From positions 434,001-498,000 of the forward strand of contig NZ_BIFT01000002.1 in the NCBI RefSeq assembly GCF_003967575.1: a stretch of 64,000 bases of DNA, given 5' to 3'. Positions 34,779-42,611 of this stretch are shown here, piece by piece. Under the pieces are notes generated by a model that did not search any database, was not told where the DNA came from, and worked only from the letters and a program-made list of their open reading frames with translations. The stretch comes from Dictyobacter alpinus (GTDB lineage: Bacteria; Chloroflexota; Ktedonobacteria; Ktedonobacterales; Ktedonobacteraceae). Position numbers and translations under genes: made by a program. Numbering within the stretch: the stretch's first letter is position 1; every line of letters starts with the position of its first letter.

Positions 34779-36878
34779 ATGACGGATAGCGCAGAACAAG
34801 AGCCGAAGGCGTTGGCTCTTCTGGTTGCACGCTCACGGAAATTAGGGGCTGATCGTTCCGTGTGTAACTGGGGTGGAGGAAACACGTCAGCAAAATCTGA
34901 GGAGATTGATTTTCGCGGTCGTACCACACAGGTGCTCTGGGTCAAAGGGTCGGGTTCAGATCTTGCCAGTTGTTCTGAGGCCTCATTTACCGGTCTCTAC
35001 CTCGACGATCTGCTCCCGTTGTTGGAACGAGAGCAGATGAGCGATAGTGAGATGGTCGCCTATCTAGCACACTGTTTCTATCAACCAGGCCAACCTCGGC
35101 CATCGATTGAGACATTCCTGCACGCGTTTCTTCCTTTTGCGCATATTGATCATACGCATGCCGATGCCACCAATTATTTTGCCTGTGCAGCTGATGGAGA
35201 ACATCTGGCTCGCGAATGCTTTGGAACTGATCTTGTCTGGATCCCTTATCGCCGTCCCGGCTTCGCACTGGCACGCGAAGTAGCCCTGAGCGTGCGGGCT
35301 CATCCCCATGCGAAACTGGTGATCCTCGCCAAGCATGGTCTCATTACCTGGGGAGAGAGTGATGAGGAGTGCTTTACCTCGACGATGGCAGCCATCGCAA
35401 AGGCCCGCCAGTTTGTTGAAGCTCGTATCGCACAGCAACCCGGACAGGCGCAGTTTGGGTCAGAACGCGTTGCCGCGCTTGCTCCTGCGGAACGGCAGGT
35501 CATTGCCACACAGATTGCGCCTACACTTCGAGGCCTTGTCTCTGCTCATACACGACAGGTTCTGCATTTTGAAGATAGCGAAGACATTCTTGCTTTTGTG
35601 GGGAGTGAACAGGCTCCTCATCTGACAAAGATTGGTGCAGCCTGTCCTGATCACCTTGTGCATACCAAACCCTGGCCATTGCTGGTTGGATGGACACCCA
35701 CCGAGGGGCTTGAGAGCCTCCAACAGGGGTTGACCACAGCAATAGCCGGATATGTCGAACGGTATGAACGCTATCTGGAAGAGCATGCGGAACAAGATTT
35801 AGATCCTGATGCGCCCATGAACGTTGTGCGTGCGGCTGAGGCTGTTGTTGATCCATACCCGCGCATTATCCTTATCCCAGGCATTGGGATGTTCTCAACC
35901 GGGAAGGATGCGCTCTTTGCGCATATCGCAGCCCAGCTGTATCATCGCGCCATTGCCGTCATGCGAGGCGCTGAAGCATGCGGAGGTTTTGTCTCTCTCA
36001 GCGATTCTGAGAGCTATGCCGTTGAATACTGGCCGTTGGAACAATATAAGCTCAAACTGGCGCCGCCGGAACGCGATTTTGCTCGCCACATTGCCCTGGT
36101 CACAGGAGCAGCCGGTGGCATTGGTTCTGCAATCTGCCGTCGTGTCGCACAAGAGGGTGCGCATATCGTTGTGACAGACATTGATCTGGTTGGAGCAGAA
36201 CGTGTAGCAGCTGAGATCAATCAACAGTTTGGCGCCGGGCGTGCACTTGCCGTCAGGATGGATGTCACAGATGAAGGGAGTGTGCGCGCTGCATTTGGTC
36301 AGGCAGTTTTACAGTTTGGAGGAATTGATATCCTGGTGAACAATGCCGGTCTCGCGTCCAGTGCTGCCATTACCGATACCAGTCTTGCCGAATGGAATAG
36401 GAATTGGAACGTGCTTGTCACCGGCTATTTTCTGGTCGCTCGCGAAGGTTTTCGTCTCTTACAGCAACAGGGGCGTGGGGGTGCGATGGTCTTTGTTGCC
36501 AGCAAAAATGCGCTGGTAGCTGGCAAGAACGCCGCCGCATACTCGACCGCCAAGGCAGCGGAAGTACATCTGGCCCGTTGCCTGGCCGAGGAAGGGGGAG
36601 CCCTTGGTATTCGTGTCAATACCGTCAATCCCGATGCGGTTCTGGCTGGTTCGCGAATCTGGGAAGGATCATGGAGACAGGAACGTGCTGCGACCTATGG
36701 GGTTGCACCTGATCAGCTTGAAGAGATCTACCGGAAACGGACAACGCTGGGTGTAAATATTGTTCCACAGGATATCGCGGAAGCCGTAGCATTTTTTGCC
36801 TCACCGACACGTGCTCTGAAGAGTACAGGGAACATTCTTAATGTTGATGGTGGCGTGGCGGCCGCATATACTCGCTAA
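34779..36878 (+). CDS. bifunctional rhamnulose-1-phosphate aldolase / lactaldehyde dehydrogenase
   Basis: A fusion of 699 residues. Residues about 1-400 are a class II (zinc) aldolase with CNWGGGNTSAK and HIDHTHADA, the latter holding zinc-ligand His residues. Residues about 430-699 are an SDR: ALVTGAAGGIGSAI, DILVNNAGLASS, YSTAKAAE (Tyr-Lys pair) and a closing GNILNVDGG. The aldolase splits rhamnulose-1-phosphate into dihydroxyacetone phosphate and L-lactaldehyde and the SDR oxidises or reduces the aldehyde. This fusion is a known form in Chloroflexi and relatives (RhaEW/YuxG type). GAGGGAAT precedes the ATG. Confidence 0.92.
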   Translation: MTDSAEQEPKALALLVARSRKLGADRSVCNWGGGNTSAKSEEIDFRGRTTQVLWVKGSGSDLASCSEASFTGLYLDDLLPLLEREQMSDSEMVAYLAHCFYQPGQPRPSIETFLHAFLPFAHIDHTHADATNYFACAADGEHLARECFGTDLVWIPYRRPGFALAREVALSVRAHPHAKLVILAKHGLITWGESDEECFTSTMAAIAKARQFVEARIAQQPGQAQFGSERVAALAPAERQVIATQIAPTLRGLVSAHTRQVLHFEDSEDILAFVGSEQAPHLTKIGAACPDHLVHTKPWPLLVGWTPTEGLESLQQGLTTAIAGYVERYERYLEEHAEQDLDPDAPMNVVRAAEAVVDPYPRIILIPGIGMFSTGKDALFAHIAAQLYHRAIAVMRGAEACGGFVSLSDSESYAVEYWPLEQYKLKLAPPERDFARHIALVTGAAGGIGSAICRRVAQEGAHIVVTDIDLVGAERVAAEINQQFGAGRALAVRMDVTDEGSVRAAFGQAVLQFGGIDILVNNAGLASSAAITDTSLAEWNRNWNVLVTGYFLVAREGFRLLQQQGRGGAMVFVASKNALVAGKNAAAYSTAKAAEVHLARCLAEEGGALGIRVNTVNPDAVLAGSRIWEGSWRQERAATYGVAPDQLEEIYRKRTTLGVNIVPQDIAEAVAFFASPTRALKSTGNILNVDGGVAAAYTR

Positions 36879-36893
36879 GAAAGGGACACCCCG

Positions 36894-38369
36894 GTGAAGC
36901 AGCGCATTGTTGCAGCCATTGATCTCGGAGCCGAGAGTGGGCGTGTCATGGTCGCTCACTTTGATGGTGAACATTTTCAATTGGATGAGATCTATCGCTT
37001 CGCGAATCGCTCTATCGTGGTCAATGGTCATCGTTTCTGGAACGTATTGTCTCTGTGGGATGAGATGCTTGCAGGACTGCGAAAAGCCAGGCAGACGTAT
37101 GGCACGCTGGATAGCATCGGTATCGATACCTGGGCGGTTGACTATGGCCTGGTTGATGAACAGAGATTGTTGTTGGGGCAGGTATTTCAGTATCGTGATC
37201 ACCGCACCGATAGATTGATGGAAGAGGTATGTGCACGCATTGGGAGGGAACGCCTCTATGCGCGCACAGGCATCCAATTCCTTCCTTTTAATACCCTGTA
37301 TCAACTCTATGCCCAGCGATTGATGCAGCCCGATCAGCTACACTATGCTCATCGCCTGCTAATGATACCGGATATATTCCATAGCTGGCTCTGTGGCTCT
37401 CTCGAAGGAGAAAGGACAAACGCCTCAACAACGCAATGCTGGGATCCACTGGCTGGAGCCTGGGCACGTGATCTCTTGCAGGAAGTAGAGATTCCAGCGC
37501 ATATCTTCCCGGAGGTTGTTGAAGCTGGCAGTATCCTTGGCGATGTCTTGCCGGCACTGCGCAATGACCTTGGTCAGGCCCGGGTGATTGCACCAGCAAC
37601 CCATGATACAGCGTCTGCAATTGTCGCGGCTCCAGTTTCTGGAAAGGAGCATTGGGGATATATTAGCTCTGGCACCTGGTCGTTAGTTGGGATGGAACTT
37701 GCACACCCTGTTTTGAGTGAGGTAGCGTGTCAGGCAAACTTTACCAACGAAGGTGGTGTTTTTGGCACGACACGTTTCTTGAAAAATGTCATGGGCCTCT
37801 GGCTTTTACAGGAATGCCAGCGCCAATGGGCCAGAGAGGGACACAGGATAGATTATGAGACATTGTTCGCGGAAGCAGACGGCGCACGTCCCTTTCAGGC
37901 GCTTATTGATCCGGATGACCCACGATTTCTAGCGCCAGAGAATATGCTGACAACGATCAATGTCTATCTTCTGGAGCACGGCCAGCAAGCGCTCCAGACT
38001 CCCGCCGCATTTGCTCGCTGTATTATGGAGAGCCTGGTTGTACGGTATTGTGATGTGTTTCGCCAGGCCTGTCAGATTACCGGGAGAGATCTTACCTGTA
38101 TCTCTGTCCTGGGTGGCGGCGCTCGCAATACCTCCATGAACCAATGGCTGGCTGATGCACTTGGCCTTCCTGTTATGGCCGGTCCGATCGAGGCGACGGC
38201 TTCTGGCAATGCGTTGATGCAACTGGTGGGCCTGGGTGAACTTCATGACCTGAAGCAGGTGCGTCAGATTGCCAGTCACGCCCCAATACAGACATTTTTC
38301 CCTCGCGCTGATCAGCACGCAAGCTGGGATGAAGCCGCGGAGCGTTTGCATACGCTGCAGTTCAGATGA
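36894..38369 (+). CDS. rhaB: rhamnulokinase
   Basis: A 491-residue FGGY-family kinase that phosphorylates L-rhamnulose. It opens AAIDLGAESGRVMVAHFDGE (phosphate-1 loop), has IGIDTWAVDYGLVD, the catalytic Asp region, and the GTWSLVGMEL and VLGGGARNTSMNQWLADAL nucleotide-binding blocks. Start is GTG 36894 with AAAGGG before it, 15 bp past the aldolase/dehydrogenase stop, so both are on one transcript. Confidence 0.93.
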   Translation: MKQRIVAAIDLGAESGRVMVAHFDGEHFQLDEIYRFANRSIVVNGHRFWNVLSLWDEMLAGLRKARQTYGTLDSIGIDTWAVDYGLVDEQRLLLGQVFQYRDHRTDRLMEEVCARIGRERLYARTGIQFLPFNTLYQLYAQRLMQPDQLHYAHRLLMIPDIFHSWLCGSLEGERTNASTTQCWDPLAGAWARDLLQEVEIPAHIFPEVVEAGSILGDVLPALRNDLGQARVIAPATHDTASAIVAAPVSGKEHWGYISSGTWSLVGMELAHPVLSEVACQANFTNEGGVFGTTRFLKNVMGLWLLQECQRQWAREGHRIDYETLFAEADGARPFQALIDPDDPRFLAPENMLTTINVYLLEHGQQALQTPAAFARCIMESLVVRYCDVFRQACQITGRDLTCISVLGGGARNTSMNQWLADALGLPVMAGPIEATASGNALMQLVGLGELHDLKQVRQIASHAPIQTFFPRADQHASWDEAAERLHTLQFR

Positions 38370-38441
38370 GTTTCTATTGACACTACTCTTTACAGGAGAA
38401 AGGCCAGTTCATGCTGATTGCACGCGTTATCACTCAACAGA

Positions 38442-38900
38442 TCAAACAGGGTGCTGATCATCTCGCCTGGTCCAACCTCCATCGAGCAAGGGAACGGTTC
38501 CACTGCCGGTTCCAGCAATCCGTGCGACAAAAAGAGTGGTTCTTGATCCCCTATCGATCTCGTCCCATTTCACCATGGGGAGAGGGATTTTCAGTCGTCT
38601 GATCCAGGAAGGCTGCTCTCCCTCCAGAGACTTGAGACTCAAATAGAGAAAAGGAACCCTCGGAGTGCCATGAACATAGGGACCCCGAAAGCGAACGGTA
38701 TCGGTTTGCTGTGTTCGTTCCACTGGAACCTCAACGTCGTAGAAGAGAGAACTGTCTGGGTTCTGTTGCCCAGAATGAACATTCTGTTGCCGATCTTGGA
38801 GACCGAAGATTGTCGATCCTTGCACACACGAGGTATCTGGCGACTGCATGCAGGTCAACTGGAGACGCACCGTCGCTGCTTCTGCCTTCATTGTTGTCAT
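38442..38900 (-). CDS. DUF5990 family protein, copy 2
   Basis: This is a 152-residue paralogue of 5189-5647, with the same blocks (RLQLTC, IFGLQD, FRGPYVHGTP, WIRRLKIPL, GTGSGTVPLL). Differences concentrate at the ends and in a loop after DEID. The DNA has diverged too, so this is not a recent duplication. GGAAAAAGGA precedes the ATG. It lies tail-to-tail with rhaB but nothing links it to rhamnose. Confidence 0.78.
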   Translation of the reverse strand: MTTMKAEAATVRLQLTCMQSPDTSCVQGSTIFGLQDRQQNVHSGQQNPDSSLFYDVEVPVERTQQTDTVRFRGPYVHGTPRVPFLYLSLKSLEGEQPSWIRRLKIPLPMVKWDEIDRGSRTTLFVARIAGTGSGTVPLLDGGWTRRDDQHPV

Positions 38901-39678
38901 ACAGAGTCCTTTTTCCTGATTACTTGCCTTGTGCTATGAGCGCTACCCGTTTCGGAAGGAGCAGGTTGAGCCTGCTCGACTGGGTTAAAGTAGTACGCAT
39001 ACAACCAGAGATGAGCACCTGCACTTCTTTCGGCTCGTCTTCCCCTGGAACCTCTTCAAAGGGCCACAATTGACGCCGGTCGGCGTTGAGAATGAGCGAT
39101 CATTGATCAGTTGCACCACTACAACGCTCTCAATGAAGCAGCTCGCAACGCGGGCTGCCCGTCCTCTCAAGCAAGTATACCCAACTTCTGCGAAAGATGC
39201 GAGGTTCTGCTGCATTACTTGGCGTCATTGCCAGATAATGCGTTATTCTTCTCGGGAAGAGAAAGAAACGAAACGTTTCTCAAGAGTGAAGAGCACGCAG
39301 AACTTTGCCATCCATTGCGGTATGAATGAGCCGTTCTTGCTCATAAGGATGGGCCACCAAACAACTTGGCTCATCCTTATGAGCAAGCTCTGGCTATGAG
39401 GGTCACTTGAGCAATCACCTGGGCAACTTCTTGTCCATCACACCTGACATCGTGGGGCACCATAATCAGCGATGATTGCCATGAGAGCGCGACAACGAGT
39501 GTGCGAGAGAATCTCCTCGACGAAACAGAAAAGCGTCGTTGATTTCTAACCCAAGTCGCGAGAGGATCAGGGCAAGAATGATCAAGATGGGTCGGTCTTC
39601 TGCGGGAAACGTTGAAGAGATCGGTCCATGAGAATGCACACTCTTGACGCCGCTTATATGCGGGTATATACTCGCAAT
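38901..39678. other. intergenic with hairpin and the marR promoter
   Basis: A strong hairpin (39336-39387) is listed separately. The region 39377-39640 contains a minus-strand frame with protein-like stretches but no start or known family. The right end holds a promoter TTGACG (39643-39648) and TATACT (39667-39672), spacer 18 bp, where TATATGCGGGTATATA may be an autoregulatory site. Confidence 0.5.
39336..39387. terminator. long hairpin, 20-bp stem with one mismatch
   Basis: Arms 39337-39356 and 39367-39386 pair with one G-T position. No gene ends right beside it, so its transcript is unknown. No U-tract follows. Confidence 0.5.
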
Positions 39679-40101
39679 ATGGAAAGAACATTTTCTTGTC
39701 ATTGTATAACGCTACGCTACGCAGCACAGACCCTCACTGAGGTCTATGATCGTGTCCTTGCACCCAGTGGTCTCACGGTAACGCAACATCTGCTTCTGAA
39801 AAATCTTCTTCAGGAGGAAACAGAGCAGAGTCTTACGAATCTTGCTCACACACTAGGAAGTGATCGTTCAACCGTTGGCAGGAATGTGCGTATTCTCGCA
39901 CGCGACGGATTGGTCTCTTTAGGTAGAGGAAGCGACCGACGAGAGCATACCGTCCATATCACGCAGAAGGGACGTGAAACTGTGGCTCTCGCCGCTCCCT
40001 TGTGGGAGAAGTCCCAGACAGCCGTTGAAGACACTCTCGGAATAGAGCAGTTGAAGACGCTCCGGATGCTTCTTTCTCAACTGGAAGAGATAAGCATCTG
40101 A
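39679..40101 (+). CDS. MarR family transcriptional regulator
   Basis: The 140-residue product has the MarR winged helix: YDRVLAPSGLTVTQHLLLKN, LAHTLGSDRSTVGRNVRIL, and the wing RGSDRREHTVHITQKGRE. An N-terminal Cys pair (FSCHC) may be a redox sensor. ATG 39679 lies seven bases after the -10 element and so the mRNA would be leaderless; the family's usual start position agrees. An upstream in-frame start at 39628 would lie before the promoter. Confidence 0.83.
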   Translation: MERTFSCHCITLRYAAQTLTEVYDRVLAPSGLTVTQHLLLKNLLQEETEQSLTNLAHTLGSDRSTVGRNVRILARDGLVSLGRGSDRREHTVHITQKGRETVALAAPLWEKSQTAVEDTLGIEQLKTLRMLLSQLEEISI

Positions 40102-40137
40102 CGTTTTTGCCCAAGTGTGTGTACGCCTATACATGAG

Positions 40138-41586
40138 TCATCCCCAATTTTTCTGAAATCGCTCAAGGTCTCGGATGAGTGAGCAAACCGTGAGGGGATC
40201 ATCAGAAGGTGGGAGGAAACAACCGAAGCGGGGACGGTCATCGTCCCACAAGCGACTGAGTGCCCATCGGATCCGATAGAGTGGTGCCTGCACGTGCAGG
40301 CACCGCTTTCCGGTTCGGTGACATCGGAAGCGCAAGAGCGCTTGCACGAGTTCGTGATGCCTCGGATCAAGCAAGGAAAGCAGGAAGGCATAGACGAGCA
40401 TGACCATACCAAGCAACTTGAGTCGAGCTTCTAACGACCACAACCGAGGACATTCCAAGGCCAATTCACATTTCGCATAGCGAAAACTCACCTCAATTTG
40501 CCATCTCCGACGATAACTGAAGAATACATCCCATGCTTGCTCTTCGGTGTGGACTGGCTCATTGGTGATCAAATACATGATGCCTTTTTTGACCCGCGCT
40601 TTCACGAGAAACAATGGTTCATGCGTCTGAGGATGGCGAAGGGCTGTCCACCACAAATCACAGGCCATCTTTTCTCCCGTTCTGCCATCCCAGATCTCTT
40701 TGTGCGCGCGATACTTCTTCCCCTGGCCAATTTGCCACAGCTTCTTTTCCTCTCCGGCCAGTGTCAGAAACACGTGATGTTTGACCCAGCGGATAATGAA
40801 ACGGGCTCGATACTTGGCGAGCACGCGCAGCCAATATCCTGAGGCATAGCCGCGATCAAAGACATGAACCAGCAAAGAACCCCATTTTCTGACACAGATC
40901 CGCAATCCCTCTTCTTCCGCATCTCGGAGCCTGGTGGCAAAGACGCCTTTGGTTGACCACCACTTCGTGACTGCCAGATGGGGAAGCCCTTGCATTCCGA
41001 CAATGAGTGCAGCATTCCACTGCATTCCCATGACCCTGACCGGACGAGCAGCAGGCCAATTGAACACGAAGCCCCGCTTTGTCCGCTGCCGCCTCTTGGC
41101 TTTACTCGAGAGAACCGGGCAGAGTCCTTCCAACTTTTCGCTTTCGGCTTTCTCCAGCACACTTCCATCCCAGATGCAGAGGATCCGCTTGCATTGCTCT
41201 TTGAGGGTGCGTACCTCCTCATCTGCTTTTTCCAGCAGATAGTCATCAATGAGCCCCACGGTCCACTTCACGGATCGCAACAGCTTTCCAACCCGCTTGG
41301 TGCCTGCGGTGGCACTCGTTGAGTACCCATCATAGCCTTGCAGATAGGAACCAAGCTCACTCAGCCACAAAGCTTGTGGATTTTGACGCAGGCGGATGAT
41401 GGCAACCAGGCATTGCAGTAAGGTGCGCACCAACCGTTTGTCTAAGACATCATCGAGCCTGAGCAAAAAAGGCTGCAAAAACTGTTCAAGCAACTGAAGC
41501 AGATGCTGTGATCCCCCCTGCGGATCTTGTTCCAAGCGTTTGAAGGTTTCTGACAATTCTGACATAATAACGATGGATCTCCTCAT
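40138..41586 (-). CDS. IS4-type DDE transposase
   Basis: The 482-residue transposase is intact. Motifs: ILCIWDGSVLEKAESEKLEG (first Asp), VHVFDRGYASGYWLRVL (second Asp), and YRRRWQIEVSFRYAKCELAL, the Y-(2)-R-(3)-E-(6)-K signature of IS4 enzymes. It starts at ATG 41586, or at ATG 41565 (MSELSETFKR), which has the AGGAGA site of the hairpin in front. The 3' end overlaps the left terminal repeat. Confidence 0.88.
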   Translation of the reverse strand: MRRSIVIMSELSETFKRLEQDPQGGSQHLLQLLEQFLQPFLLRLDDVLDKRLVRTLLQCLVAIIRLRQNPQALWLSELGSYLQGYDGYSTSATAGTKRVGKLLRSVKWTVGLIDDYLLEKADEEVRTLKEQCKRILCIWDGSVLEKAESEKLEGLCPVLSSKAKRRQRTKRGFVFNWPAARPVRVMGMQWNAALIVGMQGLPHLAVTKWWSTKGVFATRLRDAEEEGLRICVRKWGSLLVHVFDRGYASGYWLRVLAKYRARFIIRWVKHHVFLTLAGEEKKLWQIGQGKKYRAHKEIWDGRTGEKMACDLWWTALRHPQTHEPLFLVKARVKKGIMYLITNEPVHTEEQAWDVFFSYRRRWQIEVSFRYAKCELALECPRLWSLEARLKLLGMVMLVYAFLLSLLDPRHHELVQALLRFRCHRTGKRCLHVQAPLYRIRWALSRLWDDDRPRFGCFLPPSDDPLTVCSLIRDLERFQKNWG

Positions 41587-41636
41587 TTAGTGATTGTTTG
41601 CTTTTCATATTCAACAGTCTAAATGACGAGATCCAT
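41573..41636. promoter_or_regulatory. hairpin covering the transposase start
   Basis: Arms 41573-41590 and 41619-41636 pair at 17 of 18 positions. The left arm contains the transposase ATG and AGGAG. A transcript reading in from outside would fold and hide the start, a device known from other IS elements to prevent transposase expression by outside promoters. Confidence 0.65.
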
Positions 41637-41788
41637 TTTGCCTAGTCCTTCTTTTGAAAAATTAGGGATGACTCATAATGGAGATGAGGAATGCATCACA
41701 AAGCATCACAAGACATTTGCTTGCATAAGTAGTCTTCTTGCTCTGCTTACAAGAACTGATGGCCGAACGACCAGAGAAGGGAACGTAG

Positions 41789-42319
41789 ATGATGGAGAAA
41801 TATTTTTCTCTTCGAAATGCCAGGGACGATGAGCGGGGGATCATCCAAGATCTTACCCTCGCTGTGTATGCGCAGTATCAAGCGGTGATGCCCCCAGCTT
41901 TCTGGACAGTCTATCGACACAATCTCATCGCAACCCTGAATGGGGAAGGCAACTTTGAACGGATTGTCGCTGAGCAGAATGGATCGATCATTGGTAGTGT
42001 TTTGCTCTATCCACCAGAGTCTGATCCCTATACACATGCGACCAGCGGCGTCTCCTATCCAGAAGTCCGGTTGCTCGCGGTTCTCCCGCAGGCGCGTGGA
42101 CAAGGGATTGGTACCGCTCTTATGAAGGAGTGCGAACGGCGTGCCCGGGAGGCAGGAGCACAGGCCATTGGATTGCACACGGCAGAGATCATGCAGGACG
42201 CGATACGCATGTATGAGCGTCTGGGCTATGTCCGCTCTCCCGAAACCGACTTTCGGCCTGGCGAAGGAGTGACTGTGCTCGGGTACCGACACACGTTACG
42301 TCATGAAGTTTCGCAATAA
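41789..42319 (+). CDS. GNAT family N-acetyltransferase
   Basis: The 176-residue product has a full GNAT fold with acetyl-CoA loop RLLAVLPQARGQGIGTALM (QxRGxGxG pattern intact) and MYERLGYVRSPETDF at the end. The substrate is unknown. AGAAGGGAACG precedes the ATG. A 55-codon remnant follows 22 bp downstream. Confidence 0.9.
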   Translation: MMEKYFSLRNARDDERGIIQDLTLAVYAQYQAVMPPAFWTVYRHNLIATLNGEGNFERIVAEQNGSIIGSVLLYPPESDPYTHATSGVSYPEVRLLAVLPQARGQGIGTALMKECERRAREAGAQAIGLHTAEIMQDAIRMYERLGYVRSPETDFRPGEGVTVLGYRHTLRHEVSQ

Positions 42320-42341
42320 CCTTTGAACAAGGAGAAGAATC

Positions 42342-42509
42342 ATGAAGGTTTTTGCATTGGGTTCGTTTACCAGGACAATCACAGATGAGCATGTGATGCA
42401 AATCATGCGAAGGAAAGTCTTAATTGTTCGCGAGTCATGTGGAGCAAGTCTACATCGCCTTGAGGCATTTGCTTCATCAGGTTTGAGCACGATGATCGGA
42501 AACGGATGA
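42342..42509 (+). pseudogene. 5' remnant of a small muconolactone-isomerase-like protein
   Basis: A strong AAGGAGAAG site precedes MKVFALGSFTRTITDEHVMQ. This opening resembles small ferredoxin-fold proteins of about 90 residues in related genomes. After IM the sequence becomes unrelated and stops at 55 residues. Probably the cut start of that gene. Confidence 0.45.
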
Positions 42510-42555
42510 CCCGCAGACCATACGGTCAAAATAATGCTACTCGCACCAGAAGCGA

Positions 42556-42591
42556 AAAAGGAGAGATCAGACTCATCCGATCTCTCCTTTT
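42556..42591. terminator. bidirectional rho-independent terminator
   Basis: AAAAGGAGAGATC (42556-42568) pairs perfectly with GATCTCTCCTTTT (42579-42591). A-runs and T-runs flank it on both strands, so it serves the GNAT side and the GH43 gene, whose stop is 21 bp away. Confidence 0.88.
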
Positions 42592-42611
42592 GTTACTCAT
42601 TCACGCACAGC

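Larger units (their letters stand above)
40133..41676 (-). mobile_element. IS4-type insertion sequence
   Basis: Terminal inverted repeats ATGAGTCATCCCCAATTTTTC (40133-40153) and its partner at 41656-41676 match at 20 of 21 positions. They enclose a single transposase gene. I could not see a target duplication, so the exact ends may differ by a few bases or one side may have changed. Confidence 0.8.

Noticed and set aside
39377..39727. 116-codon minus-strand frame with protein-like stretches
   Set aside because: It overlaps the marR promoter and start, and no family was recognised.
40133..41676. target-site duplication for the IS4-type element
   Set aside because: The bases outside the two terminal repeats do not match at any usual length.
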